The notes beneath the pieces are model-generated. The model saw only the letters and a program-made list of their open reading frames with translations, searched no databases and was not told the DNA's origin. From Myxococcales bacterium (lineage in GTDB: Bacteria > Myxococcota_A > Polyangia > Polyangiales > Polyangiaceae), in assembly GCA_016720545.1 (NCBI GenBank), contig JADKKK010000004.1, positions 62,001 to 126,000 on the forward strand: a DNA stretch of 64,000 nt, in the 5' to 3' direction. How positions within the stretch are numbered: position 1 is the stretch's first letter; the number at the start of each line of letters is the position of its first letter. Positions 34,544 through 43,363 of the stretch are shown here, in pieces. The position numbers and the translations under genes are program-made.

Positions 34544-34638
34544 GAACGCGAGGCTACGCGCATCCACGCTCCGCGTCTCGCGGTGACTCACTCGCGCGGC
34601 GCTTCCCCTCGCGCGGCGATCGCGGCACACTCGCGCCC

Positions 34639-35286
34639 ATGTCCTCGATCGTCCTCCACGGCTACTGGCGCTCGTCCTGCTCCTACCGTGTCCGCATCGC
34701 CCTCGGGGCCAAGGGCCTCGACTACGCGACGCACCCGGTGAACCTGCTGACCGGCGCGCAGTTGCATGCAGACTACACAAGCGTCTCGCCCACTGGCTAC
34801 GTCCCCACGCTGGAGCTCGGCGGCGAGGCGTTCATCGAATCGATGGCCATCCTCGAGCTGCTCGAGGAGCTGCACGCCGAGCCGGCGCTCTTGCCGAAGA
34901 CCCCCACGGAGCGTGCGCGCGTCCGGGCGCTCTGCGAGATCATCAACGCGGGCGTTCAACCGCTGCAGAACCTGAACGTTCTCCGTCGCGTCTCCGAGGA
35001 CGCCGCGGCGCAGAAGGAGTGGATGGTCCACTTCATCGGCAAGGGGCTCCGCGCCTTCGAGCACCGACTCGAGCAGCTCGAGACCCACGGCGTTCGCGGG
35101 CCGTTCGTATACGGCGAGCGGTTCGGGATGGCCGACTGTCTCCTCGTGCCTCAGGTGTACGCCGCGCGTCGGCAGGGCGTTGATCTTGGCCCCATGGCGC
35201 GCGTCGTGCGCGCCGCGGAGGCCGCGGGGGAGCTCGCGTTCGTGAAGGCGGCCCATCCGGACAAGCAGCCCGACGCGGTGCTCTGA
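34639..35286 (+). CDS. maiA: maleylacetoacetate isomerase (zeta-class GST)
   Basis: The 215-residue enzyme has the zeta-class glutathione site SSCSYRVRIAL, the SPTGYVPTLELGG loop and ESMAILELLEE, and the helical C-domain with GVQPLQNLNVLRRV, as in MaiA, which isomerises maleylacetoacetate to fumarylacetoacetate in tyrosine catabolism. The ATG at 34639 is preferred over an Arg-rich upstream extension. It is divergent from the GspE-like gene across 95 bp. No other tyrosine-degradation gene adjoins it. Confidence 0.9.
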   Translation: MSSIVLHGYWRSSCSYRVRIALGAKGLDYATHPVNLLTGAQLHADYTSVSPTGYVPTLELGGEAFIESMAILELLEELHAEPALLPKTPTERARVRALCEIINAGVQPLQNLNVLRRVSEDAAAQKEWMVHFIGKGLRAFEHRLEQLETHGVRGPFVYGERFGMADCLLVPQVYAARRQGVDLGPMARVVRAAEAAGELAFVKAAHPDKQPDAVL

Positions 35287-35336
35287 CCGACGGGGCTGAG
35301 AGCGCGCGGAGCCACGGGGGCCGCGCCCTGGAGTCT

Positions 35337-35471
35337 CACACGGAACCCAGGCCACTCCCACGATGCACCACCCTCGACTGGACAGCGGGCTGCGTCGCGC
35401 TCGACGACGACGAGATCGTCGCGCTCGCCGCGCGGGTGCCGGACGGGACGCCGGTCGACATCGAGGACTGA
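35337..35471 (+). pseudogene. 3' remnant of an L,D-transpeptidase gene
   Basis: In the gap between maiA and uvrC, 44 codons ending in TGA encode the catalytic tail of a YkuD-type L,D-transpeptidase: LDWTAGCVALDDDEIVALAA and VPDGTPVDIED, with the nucleophilic Cys in TAGC. The upstream part of the domain, including the conserved Gly/His segment, is missing and there is no start or signal peptide. The piece is therefore most likely what remains after a deletion or a lost gene. It is not expected to make a working enzyme. Confidence 0.6.
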
Positions 35472-35567
35472 GCCCCCGGTCCAGCGCGAGGTCGGGCGCG
35501 CGGTGAGCTTCGATCGGTCCGAGAAGTCCCGGTTCCTTCCGCGCGGTCCACGGACTAGCCTTGGCGT

Positions 35568-37607
35568 GTGCTGCCGCGTCAGGTCGAGGACAAGCTCGCG
35601 GCCCTGCCGACGACGCCCGGGGTCTACCTGTTCAAGGACGAGGGCGGCGTCGTCGTCTACGTGGGCAAGGCGAAGAGCCTCCGCGCCCGCGTGCGGTCTT
35701 ACTTCCATGCGAGCACCTCGGACACGCGCTACTTCGTGCCCCTGTTGCACGGCGTGGTGGCCGACCTCGAGACCCTGGTCACGCAGTCCGAGAAGGAGGC
35801 GGCGATCCTCGAGAACCTCCTCATCAAGCAGCATCGGCCGCGCTTCAACATCAAGCTGCGCGACGACAAGGAGTACCCCTCGCTCCGGCTCGAGCCGCGC
35901 GCCGAGTGGCCCCGGCTCACCGTCGTGCGCACCCCCGCCGCCGACGGCGCGCGCTACTTCGGGCCGTACCATTCGGCCACCGCCGCGAGGCGCACGCTCC
36001 ACCTCGTCAACAAACACTTCCAGCTCCGCACGTGCACCGACGCCGACCTCGGCTCGCGGCGCCGGCCGTGCCTCCAGCACCAGATCAAGCGCTGCCCGGC
36101 GCCGTGCGTGTTCGAGGTGGACCGCGCGTTCTACGCGGAGCAGGTGCGCGCCGTGGCGCTCTTCCTGGAGGGGCGCCACGACGAGCTCTCGAGCGAGCTC
36201 CAGCAGCGCATGGGCGAGGCGGCCGCCGCGATGAGCTTCGAGCTCGCCGCCGTGTACCGCGACCAGCTCCACGCGATCTCCAAGGTGCGTGAGGAGCAGC
36301 GGGTGGTCACGGTCGAGCGCGGCGCGCGCGACGTGCTCGGGCTCTACCGCGAGGGCGACCTCGTCGAGCTCGCGCTGCTCCACGTCCGCGACGGCAAGCT
36401 CGCGGGGGTGGCGACCTTCAGCGTACGCGGCGCGGAGGTGCCGGACGAAGAGGTCGTCGCGGCGTTCCTCTCGCAGCACTACTCGCGCCACGACCGGCGA
36501 GACGCCGAGGCGCCGAAGGTGCGTCGCCCGGAGGGCGCGCGCGAGCCTGAGATTGCGGAGGCCAGCGCGGTGCCGGAGGAGATCCTGGTGGGCGCCCTCC
36601 CAGACGCCGCCGAGGGCATCGCCGACTGGCTCGGCGAGCGCGCTGGCAAAGCGGTGCGGCTCCATCACCCGCAGCGCGGACCGAAGGCGGCTTTGCTCGC
36701 TCTCGCCGACGAAAACGCGCGCCACGCCTTCGCCGAGAAGCGCCGCGCCTCCGACGACGTGAGCGAGCGCCTCGCCCAGCTCCAGAAGCGCCTGCGCTTG
36801 CCGCAGCTCCCGCGGCGCATCGAGTGCTGCGACATCTCCCACCTCGGTGGCGGCGACACGGTCGGCGCCGTGGTCGCGATGGCGGACGGTGAGCCGGACA
36901 AGGCCCGGTACCGCACCTACCACGTGCGCACGGTGGGCGCGGCCTCGGGCGGCGCGGGCGCTCTGGGGGACGACTACGGCGCCATGTACGAGGTGCTGGC
37001 GCGTCGCTTCCGCCGCGGGCTCGCCGCGAGGGGGAGATCTGCGGAACCCGTGGAGCCCTCCGAGGCGACGGAGCCCGCGGAGCCTGGCGAGGTGCACGAG
37101 GGCGCGGGCGCGTGGGACCTGCCCGACCTCTTCGTGGTCGACGGTGGGCGCGGACAGCTGGCCGTGGCGCTCTCGGCCGCGCGCGACCTGGGTCTCCACG
37201 ATCTCCCGATCGTCGCGCTCGCGAAGGAGAAGGAGAACGTTCTCGGGGATACCCTCGTCGATCGCGTGTACCTCCCGGGTCAGAAGAACCCGATCGCCCT
37301 GCGGAGCCACTCGGGCTCCCTCTTTTTCCTCGCCCGCCTGCGCGACGAAGCGCACCGCTTCTCCAACCGAGGTCGCGAGAAGCTCGGCACGTCGCGCCGC
37401 ATGCGCGGGGCCCTCGACGGCGTCCGCGGTCTTGGCAAGACCACGAGCGCCGCGCTGCTCCGAGGGCTCGGCACCCTCAGCGCGGTGCGAGCGGCCTCCG
37501 ACGAAGAGCTGCTCGCCGTCCCGGGCGTCAACCGGCGCCACGTGGCGGCGCTCCGCGCGCACTTCCGGGGCGAGCCCTCGCCTGAGCCAACGGAGTTGAA
37601 AAAATAG
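35568..37607 (+). CDS. uvrC: excinuclease ABC subunit UvrC
   Basis: UvrC makes both incisions in nucleotide-excision repair. The 679-residue protein has the GIY-YIG nuclease (GVYLFKDEGGVVVYVGKAKS), the Cys-rich segment CLQHQIKRCPAPC, the UVR motif region (AAAAMSFELAAVYRDQLHAI), the RNase H-like C-terminal nuclease (IECCDISHLGGGDTVGAV, LFVVDGGRGQLAVAL) and two terminal helix-hairpin-helix motifs. Between those nuclease blocks lies a short Glu/Pro/Ala-rich insertion (about residues 485-510). The GTG at 35568 has TAGCCT six bases upstream. Identity certain. Confidence 0.95.
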   Translation: MLPRQVEDKLAALPTTPGVYLFKDEGGVVVYVGKAKSLRARVRSYFHASTSDTRYFVPLLHGVVADLETLVTQSEKEAAILENLLIKQHRPRFNIKLRDDKEYPSLRLEPRAEWPRLTVVRTPAADGARYFGPYHSATAARRTLHLVNKHFQLRTCTDADLGSRRRPCLQHQIKRCPAPCVFEVDRAFYAEQVRAVALFLEGRHDELSSELQQRMGEAAAAMSFELAAVYRDQLHAISKVREEQRVVTVERGARDVLGLYREGDLVELALLHVRDGKLAGVATFSVRGAEVPDEEVVAAFLSQHYSRHDRRDAEAPKVRRPEGAREPEIAEASAVPEEILVGALPDAAEGIADWLGERAGKAVRLHHPQRGPKAALLALADENARHAFAEKRRASDDVSERLAQLQKRLRLPQLPRRIECCDISHLGGGDTVGAVVAMADGEPDKARYRTYHVRTVGAASGGAGALGDDYGAMYEVLARRFRRGLAARGRSAEPVEPSEATEPAEPGEVHEGAGAWDLPDLFVVDGGRGQLAVALSAARDLGLHDLPIVALAKEKENVLGDTLVDRVYLPGQKNPIALRSHSGSLFFLARLRDEAHRFSNRGREKLGTSRRMRGALDGVRGLGKTTSAALLRGLGTLSAVRAASDEELLAVPGVNRRHVAALRAHFRGEPSPEPTELKK

Positions 37608-37766
37608 CCAACTTGGTTGGCGTTCCGCGGTTGAGCCCTCATCGCGAGAGCCCCTTCAGCCCTCACCTGTCCCAAATTGCGTCGCGGGCGCGGTGGCCCG
37701 GTTCGTGCTTCAGTATTCGAGAGGGAGGGCGCCGGTGCCACCACTGAACGGCTCGCGTGGCGAGCG

Positions 37767-37796
37767 TTGACACGGCGGGCCGGCCTCCGATAAGGT
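37767..37796 (+). promoter_or_regulatory. sigma70-type promoter of the VWA-like lipoprotein gene
   Basis: TTGACA (37767-37772) and TAAGGT (37791-37796) are separated by 18 bp, about 50 bp before the ATG at 37847. The perfect -35 makes it the clearest promoter in the window. Confidence 0.65.
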
Positions 37797-37846
37797 TCTC
37801 GCGATTTTCTGCGTTTTTCTCGGTGAAAGCGCCAAGGAGCGTCCCG

Positions 37847-40202
37847 ATGGGTTTGATCAAGCTCGGTAAGTTCGTGTTGGTGGGCGGTGCGGTGACGGCG
37901 CTGGGCGCGGGCTGCCTCTCGCGCCCCGTGTCGCAGCAGGAGCCCACCACGAAGGTGAGCTTCACGACGACGGTCAAGCAGGCGGCCGTCGACAAGATCG
38001 ACCTCCTCTTGGTCATCGACAACTCGCGCTCCATGGGCGACAAGCAGGCCATCCTGAGCGAGGCCGTCCCCGACCTCATCAACAGCCTCGTGACCCCGAA
38101 CTGCGTCGACGACGACGGCAAGCCCACGGGCGACCGCGCCGATCCCGCCGCCGAAGAGGGCAAGGAGTGCAAGACGGGCAAGGCGGAGTTCAAGCCCATC
38201 GTCGACATCCACGTCGGCGTGGTCTCGTCGGCCATGGGCGGCTTCGGCTCCGACTCCTGCGCCGACTCGCAGAACCCGACCGACGCCACGCTGAACTCGC
38301 ACAACGACGACAAGGGGCAGCTCCTGAACCGCTCCGGCGCGAAGGAGACCGCGATCGCCAACGCGTCGCCCTCGAACTTCCTCTCCTGGTTCCCGGGAGT
38401 GAAGCGCAACGAGGCCAAGCAGCCGTCGGCTGGCTCGACGCCGTACACGACCCTGGCCGACTTCAACAGCGCCTTTGCCGGTCTCATCGGCGGCGTGAAG
38501 GAGTACGGCTGCGGCTTCGAGGCCAGCCTCGAGAGCTGGTACCACTTCCTGGTCCAGCCCGACCCCTACGCGAAGATCGTGCGTGAGGCGAACGCGGCCC
38601 GCTACGACGGCGTCGACGAGACCATCCTCCGGCAGCGCGCCGATTTCCTCCGCTCCGACTCGCTCGTCGCGATCGTCATGCTCACCGACGAGGACGACTC
38701 GGCGGTCGACCCGCTCGCCCTGGGCGGCCAGGGCTGGGCGTTCATGAACACGGCGTTCCCGGCCTCGGTCGGCGTCGCCGGCGCGCAGCGCGAGCCCAAC
38801 CGTGGCGGCTCCACCGCGCCGAAGGGCACCTCGGCGTGCGACGCCGATCCCGGCAGCGCCGACTGCACCTCCTGCGGCTTCAAGAACGACCCCAAGGTCC
38901 AGGCCGACGCGAAGTGCAAGGACAACGACGGCTTCTATGGCAAGGGCGACGACGACATGAACGTGCGCTTCCACAAGATGAAGCAGCGCTTCGGTGTCGA
39001 CCCGCAGTACCCCATCAAGCGTTACGTCGACGGCCTCACCAAGACCCAGATCCCCGACCGGGTGACCGAGCACGACGCGAACGGCAACTACATCGGGCAG
39101 GGCAAGTGCCGTAACCCGCTGTTCTCCAAGAACCTGCCGAAGGCCGGCGGCGACGCCGACGCCCTCTGCAACCTCGAGAAGGGGCCGCGCGCCCGACCTC
39201 GTGTTCTTCGCGGTCGTCGGGGGTGTCCCGCAGGACCTCATCCACTTCGACGCGAGCAACGTCGAGAAGAGCAAGGTCACCGAGGAAGACTGGGTCAAGA
39301 TCATCGGTCGCGATCCCGACAAGTACAACCTCGAGGGCATGGACGCGCGCATGGACCAGTCGGTCAAGCCGCGCAACGGCCGGCCCGCGCCGAGCGCGAC
39401 GCCGGGCACGAACTTCGACGGCAAGGAGCTGCGCGACTGGGACACGAAGGGCCAAGACCTCCAGTACGCCTGCACCTTCCCCCTCGCGGCCCCCGTGCAG
39501 TGCGGCGCCACGAACAAGGAGACCTGCGACTGCGACGGCACGAAGAACCCGCCGCTCTGCTCCGCCGCGACCACGCAGAGCCGCGCGAAGGCGTACCCCA
39601 CGCAGCGTCAGTTCCGTGTCGTCCACGCGCTGAAGGACCAGGGCATCATCAGCTCGCTCTGCCCGCTCACCACGGGCGAGGGCGCGGCCGAGAAGCAGGA
39701 GGCCAAGGACGTCGACGGCAAGCCCAACCCGCGCTACGGCTACCGGCCCGCGGTCAAGTCGATCGTCGACCGCCTGAAGAACGCGCTCGCCAACCAGTGC
39801 CTCCCGCAGAAGCTCACGCGTGACGACAAGGGGCAGGTCTCCTGCCTCATCCTCGAGACGCTCCCCAACAAGGGCGACAAGTGCGCGGCGTACGGCTTGA
39901 CGGATCCGGCTCCCGAAATCCTCGAGAAGTTCCGCGAGAAGCAGAAGGAGCAGAAGGCGGACACGACTCTCACTGTGTGCCAGGCCAACCAGATCGTGAA
40001 GAAGCCGGGCGAGACCTGCTCGCGCGACACGGCGGCGGGGTGGTGCTACGTCGAGAACACCGACACCGTGAAGGTCATCGGCGCCTGCTCTCAGGCGATC
40101 GTGTTCTCGCCGACGGGTAACCCGCCGGTGGGTGCGCTCACCGACCTGCAGTGCATCCAGCAGTTCGGCGGCGCGAGCGCCGCTCCCGACGGCGGCAAGT
40201 AG
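37847..40202 (+). CDS. VWA-like surface lipoprotein, apparent frameshift near 39190
   Basis: The gene starts at the ATG at 37847 with AAGGAG at good spacing and a signal ending in the lipobox GAGC. A VWA-like fold follows: IDLLLVIDNSRSMGDKQ has the DxSxS metal site, and IVMLTDEDDSAVDP the later Asp cluster. Many cysteines suggest disulfides outside the cell. After NLEKGP the frame changes. The next frame continues at once with APDLVFFAVVGGVPQDLIHF to a stop at 40202, so one gene of about 784 residues has been split. Loss of two bases in the GC-dinucleotide run at 39185-39193 explains it. Such lipoproteins are common in myxobacteria and probably bind surface partners. The shift may be an assembly error. 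Confidence 0.78.
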
Positions 40203-40215
40203 CCCGAAGGGGTGG

Positions 40216-40258
40216 GAGAGAGGAGGGCGCGTGGGCTCCGGCTCGCGCGCCCTCTCTC
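40216..40258 (+). terminator. hairpin after the VWA-like lipoprotein gene
   Basis: A GAGAGAG-type left arm and the complementary CGCGCCCTCTCTC right arm form a bulged stem just after the gene. No T run follows. Confidence 0.4.
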
Positions 40259-40352
40259 GTGTCCAACTCCTGCCCGGCCGTGCCCCGCTGGGCGGCCGAA
40301 CGAGGCCTTTCGGGCTCGCAATTTGGCGAGCTCTGGCGGAGAATCTAGCGGC

Positions 40353-41075
40353 GTGAGCCAAGCGCTGCCAAGCAACGCCAAGAAGACCATCCTCATCATC
40401 GAGGACGAGCCTCACATCGTGATGGGGCTCCGCGACGCGCTCGAGTTCGAGGGGTTTCGCGTGCTTGCCTCGGGGACGGGCCGCGAGGGGGTGCACCTCG
40501 CGCGGTCCGGCGCGCCAGACGCGATCATCCTCGACCTGATGCTGCCCGACATGAACGGCTACGCGGTCTGCGAGGAGATCCGCCGCGCGTCGCCGGTGGT
40601 GCCCATCGTGATGCTCACGGCGCGCTCGCAGGAGACCGACAAGATCCGCGGCCTCGACTCCGGCGCCGACGACTACGTCACGAAGCCGTTCAGCGTGAAT
40701 GAGCTCATCGCGCGCATCCGGGCCATCTTTCGTCGCGCGGCGCGCCCGGGGGCGGCGCCCGATCTCCTCGAGATCGGCGAGGCGAAGGTCAACCTCGGCG
40801 CCCACACGCTGCGGGCCTTCGGGGACGACCACCAGCTCTCGTTCTACGAGGTCGAGCTCCTCAGGCTCCTGGCGGAGCGCGTGGGACAGGCGGTGAGCCG
40901 CGACGAGATCCTCCAGCGCATCTGGGGGCTCGACGCCCACCCGACCAACCGCACGGTCGACAACTTCATCGTGAAGCTACGAAAGAAGATTGAGCGCACG
41001 CCCGACAAGCCCGCCCACATCCTCACGGTCTACGGCTTCGGCTACAAGCTGGTGTTGGGCGCCATCTCGCCGTAG
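40353..41075 (+). CDS. OmpR/PhoB-family response regulator
   Basis: The 240-residue protein has a receiver domain with the acidic pair in IIEDEPH, the phospho-acceptor Asp in IILDLMLPDMNG, the Thr in MLTARS and Lys in VTKPFSV. An OmpR-type winged helix follows (SFYEVELLRLLAERVG, NRTVDNFIVKLRKKIE, YGFGYKLVL). It should bind DNA on phosphorylation. No histidine kinase lies in the window, so its partner is encoded elsewhere. The GTG at 40353 gives a normal N-terminus; the longer frame is Arg-rich and unlikely. MITE copy 2 begins three bases after its stop. Confidence 0.92.
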   Translation: MSQALPSNAKKTILIIEDEPHIVMGLRDALEFEGFRVLASGTGREGVHLARSGAPDAIILDLMLPDMNGYAVCEEIRRASPVVPIVMLTARSQETDKIRGLDSGADDYVTKPFSVNELIARIRAIFRRAARPGAAPDLLEIGEAKVNLGAHTLRAFGDDHQLSFYEVELLRLLAERVGQAVSRDEILQRIWGLDAHPTNRTVDNFIVKLRKKIERTPDKPAHILTVYGFGYKLVLGAISP

Positions 41076-41078
41076 AGG

Positions 41079-41380
41079 CTAGTCTCCTGGAAGCGTGATC
41101 CCTTCCAGAAGTCGCGCGGCTCGGCCCTTCGCCACAAGGGAGCGAGGGGGTGTCCCGTTTTCGGCGGCGGTGGGAGGATACTCATGTTCGAGGGTCGGCG
41201 TTCTCGCGCGGTCACACCCGAAACCACTGTCCCCTGAGCGCAAAGCGCCGCCTCCACCGCGCGGAACGACGTCCGAGTTGAGGACGGGCCCGCCGCCGCC
41301 GAAAACGGGGCACCCCCTCGCTCCTCGGAATGACACCGAAGACCGGACTTCTGATACGAACCACGACTCCAGGGGACTAG
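41079..41380 (+). mobile_element. 302-bp foldback MITE, copy 2
   Basis: Same element as at 26970, differing by only a few substitutions, with CTAG at both ends (41079-41082 and 41377-41380). It fills the gap between two convergent genes, directly after the response regulator stop. Confidence 0.85.
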
Positions 41381-41396
41381 CCAAGGCTTGGCGGCT

Positions 41397-42590
41397 TCAA
41401 CGCCCTACGAAGACAAGCTCCAATCGCGCGTTGCGGGCCCGGCGCGCCGCATCGGTGGGCGCGACGACCGGGAGGCTCGCCCCCGGCGCGTCTCCACGGA
41501 TGCGCTCCTTCGCGACGCCGCTCGACTCGAGGAGCCGAAGCGCGGCCTCCAAGCGCTTCCCGCTCGTCGCGGCGCTCGCGGGGTCGGCCTCGTGCACGAC
41601 GACCTGAAGGGCTACGCCGGGGTGCGCGCGCGCGACGAGCGCAGCGGCCATGACGGCCTGCTTGCCGGCCTCGGTGAGCTCGGTGGCTTGGAAGGCGCCG
41701 CGGAGCGTGAGCATCGTGCCACGCTCGTCGCGGACGGGGCCGGGCGCGCCCCGCTGCGCCGCGGCAGCGGAGAGCTCGGAGAAGAGCAGATCGGGGTCGG
41801 GTGTCCCCGCGGTCTGGCCCGCCGCGCTCCCCGTGCGTCGCGCCTGCGTGAGCGCGGCGAGGCACGCGACGCGGGCCCTGGCGGCGGCGTCGATGGGCTC
41901 GCGGGGCGCCGCGGACGCGGAGACAGGGGCGGGCGGCTTGATGGTCTTCGGCGGCGGTCCCTTGGCGATGGCGGAGCCCGCCTCAGCCACGCGAGCCTCG
42001 GCCTCCGTGAGGGCGGCGGCGGGGTGCAGGGGGGACGGATCGAGCAGGTGCGCCGCGCCGCACAGCAGGCGCGCCTCGGCCAGCAGGGAGCTGGCGGCCC
42101 GGAGCCGAGCGGCGGCGCGGGCGGCGTCCGCCCCGGCGCTCTCCGCCGGGAGCGCGGCCTCACGCGCGATGAAGAGCTTCTTCTCGAGGTCGTCGACGTC
42201 GGCGTCCACCCGCGCGCGCTCCGCGCGCAGAGCCTTCAGCGCGCCATCGGCGGCGCCGGCGTCGGCCGAGGCCGTGGCCTCCTCCTGCTTCGCCCGGGCG
42301 AGCCGCGCCACCACGAACGCTCGCTGCATGGCGGCGACCGAGCGCAGGGCGTGGATCGCGGCGGTGGGCTCGTCGCCCTCGGTGACTGCGCGTCGTGCCG
42401 CCTCGAGCTCGAGCTGGGCCTCGGCGACGAATGTTGGCGCGAGCGGCCGGGCGCCCTCGGCGCGGCTCGCATAGAGCCCCTCGGCCGCGGTCACGTCGGC
42501 GACCCGTTGCGTCGACGTGCCACCGCAGGCGACGAGGTGCAGCGCGACCACGGCGGCCGCGAAGTGCGGGGAAATGCGGGCGAGGGTCAC
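41397..42590 (-). CDS. lipoprotein with helical region and OmpA-like C-terminus
   Basis: Starting at the GTG at 42590, which overlaps the upstream gene's stop (GTGA), the 397-residue protein has a signal with lipobox LVAC. A long Ala/Glu/Arg helical region of DUF4398 type follows (AEAQLELEAARRAVTEGDEP), then a Pro-rich linker. The C-terminal OmpA-like domain (GAFQATELTEAGKQAVMAAA, GKRLEAALRLLESSGVAKER) has lost the strict peptidoglycan-binding consensus. It is likely an outer-membrane-to-wall linker. It forms a two-gene operon with the coiled-coil protein upstream. Domain calls are moderate. Confidence 0.75.
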   Translation of the reverse strand: MTLARISPHFAAAVVALHLVACGGTSTQRVADVTAAEGLYASRAEGARPLAPTFVAEAQLELEAARRAVTEGDEPTAAIHALRSVAAMQRAFVVARLARAKQEEATASADAGAADGALKALRAERARVDADVDDLEKKLFIAREAALPAESAGADAARAAARLRAASSLLAEARLLCGAAHLLDPSPLHPAAALTEAEARVAEAGSAIAKGPPPKTIKPPAPVSASAAPREPIDAAARARVACLAALTQARRTGSAAGQTAGTPDPDLLFSELSAAAAQRGAPGPVRDERGTMLTLRGAFQATELTEAGKQAVMAAALVARAHPGVALQVVVHEADPASAATSGKRLEAALRLLESSGVAKERIRGDAPGASLPVVAPTDAARRARNARLELVFVGR

Positions 42591-43153
42591 TTCTTGGCCC
42601 CCGTCGGCTTCGCGGGCGCTTTCGTCGGTGGGCGCTTCGGGGCGCCTGCATCGGCCTCGCGGGCGTCCTTCGCGACGGAGCTCGTGCGGTCGGGGCGCTT
42701 CGACTCGCCTTCGAGCGCCGCGAGCTGGGCTTTGAGCCGGCCTGTCTGACCTAGCCCCTCCTCCAGCGACGCGCGCTCGCGCTCCACCTGCGCGGAGGCG
42801 TCGAGGGCGTTGAGCCGTGCCGCGCGCGCCCGCTCCTCGGCCTTCGCCGCGCTGACCACGTCTCGCGCGGTCTCGGCCCACCGCCGCGCGAGGCCGTCGC
42901 ACAGGCGCGCGCGGGTCTCGTCGCGCACCTCGCGGAGCCGCTCGGCTCGCGCGAGGGCCTCGTGGGCCCGGGCGAGGGGCTCGCGTGCCAACTCGGCGGA
43001 GGCGGGGGAGGCCTCGACCTCTCGCAGCGCGCTGAGCGCCAGCGCCCGATCGTCGTCCATCGCGAGCGCGTGCGCGCCCGCCGCGGCGACGAGGGCGACG
43101 CCCGCGACGAGGGTCGCCAGTCGCCGAAGGGCCCAGAACGAGCGACGCACCAT
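42587..43153 (-). CDS. exported coiled-coil protein
   Basis: The 188-residue protein has a signal peptide (FWALRRLATLVAGVALVAAA, cut near AHALA), then an Ala/Arg/Glu-rich coiled coil to about residue 150 and a basic Lys/Pro-rich tail ending PTKAPAKPTGAKK. No catalytic motif is present. It leads a two-gene operon with the OmpA-like lipoprotein (4-bp overlap) and probably works with it in the periplasm. A promoter-like pair places transcription start at or near the ATG. Confidence 0.7.
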   Translation of the reverse strand: MVRRSFWALRRLATLVAGVALVAAAGAHALAMDDDRALALSALREVEASPASAELAREPLARAHEALARAERLREVRDETRARLCDGLARRWAETARDVVSAAKAEERARAARLNALDASAQVERERASLEEGLGQTGRLKAQLAALEGESKRPDRTSSVAKDAREADAGAPKRPPTKAPAKPTGAKK

Positions 43154-43158
43154 GCCAC

Positions 43159-43188
43159 TCCGTACTTCTCAGCGCAGGTGTCCGTCAA
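43159..43188 (-). promoter_or_regulatory. promoter of the coiled-coil/OmpA-like operon
   Basis: On the minus strand TTGACG (43188-43183) and TACGGA (43164-43159) are 18 bp apart. The -10 ends five bases before the ATG at 43153. Confidence 0.4.
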
Positions 43189-43211
43189 GCGCGGCGCGAA
43201 GGGGCGGCGAC

Positions 43212-43240
43212 TTGACCCCCCGGGCGATGCCGTCGATACT
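43212..43240 (+). promoter_or_regulatory. sigma70-like promoter of the Ser/Thr kinase gene
   Basis: TTGACC (43212-43217) and GATACT (43235-43240) are 17 bp apart, about 120 bp before the kinase start, and divergent from the promoter at 43159. Confidence 0.5.
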
Positions 43241-43363
43241 CAATTTCGTAGTGAATTGCCCACCAGAAACGGCGCGACACGAAGAGAGCGGCGGCGGGCG
43301 CCGTCGCCGCGTCGCGTCGCCATGTGCGGCGCGCGTCGTTCGCGCGGCGGTGAGGGCCGAGCC

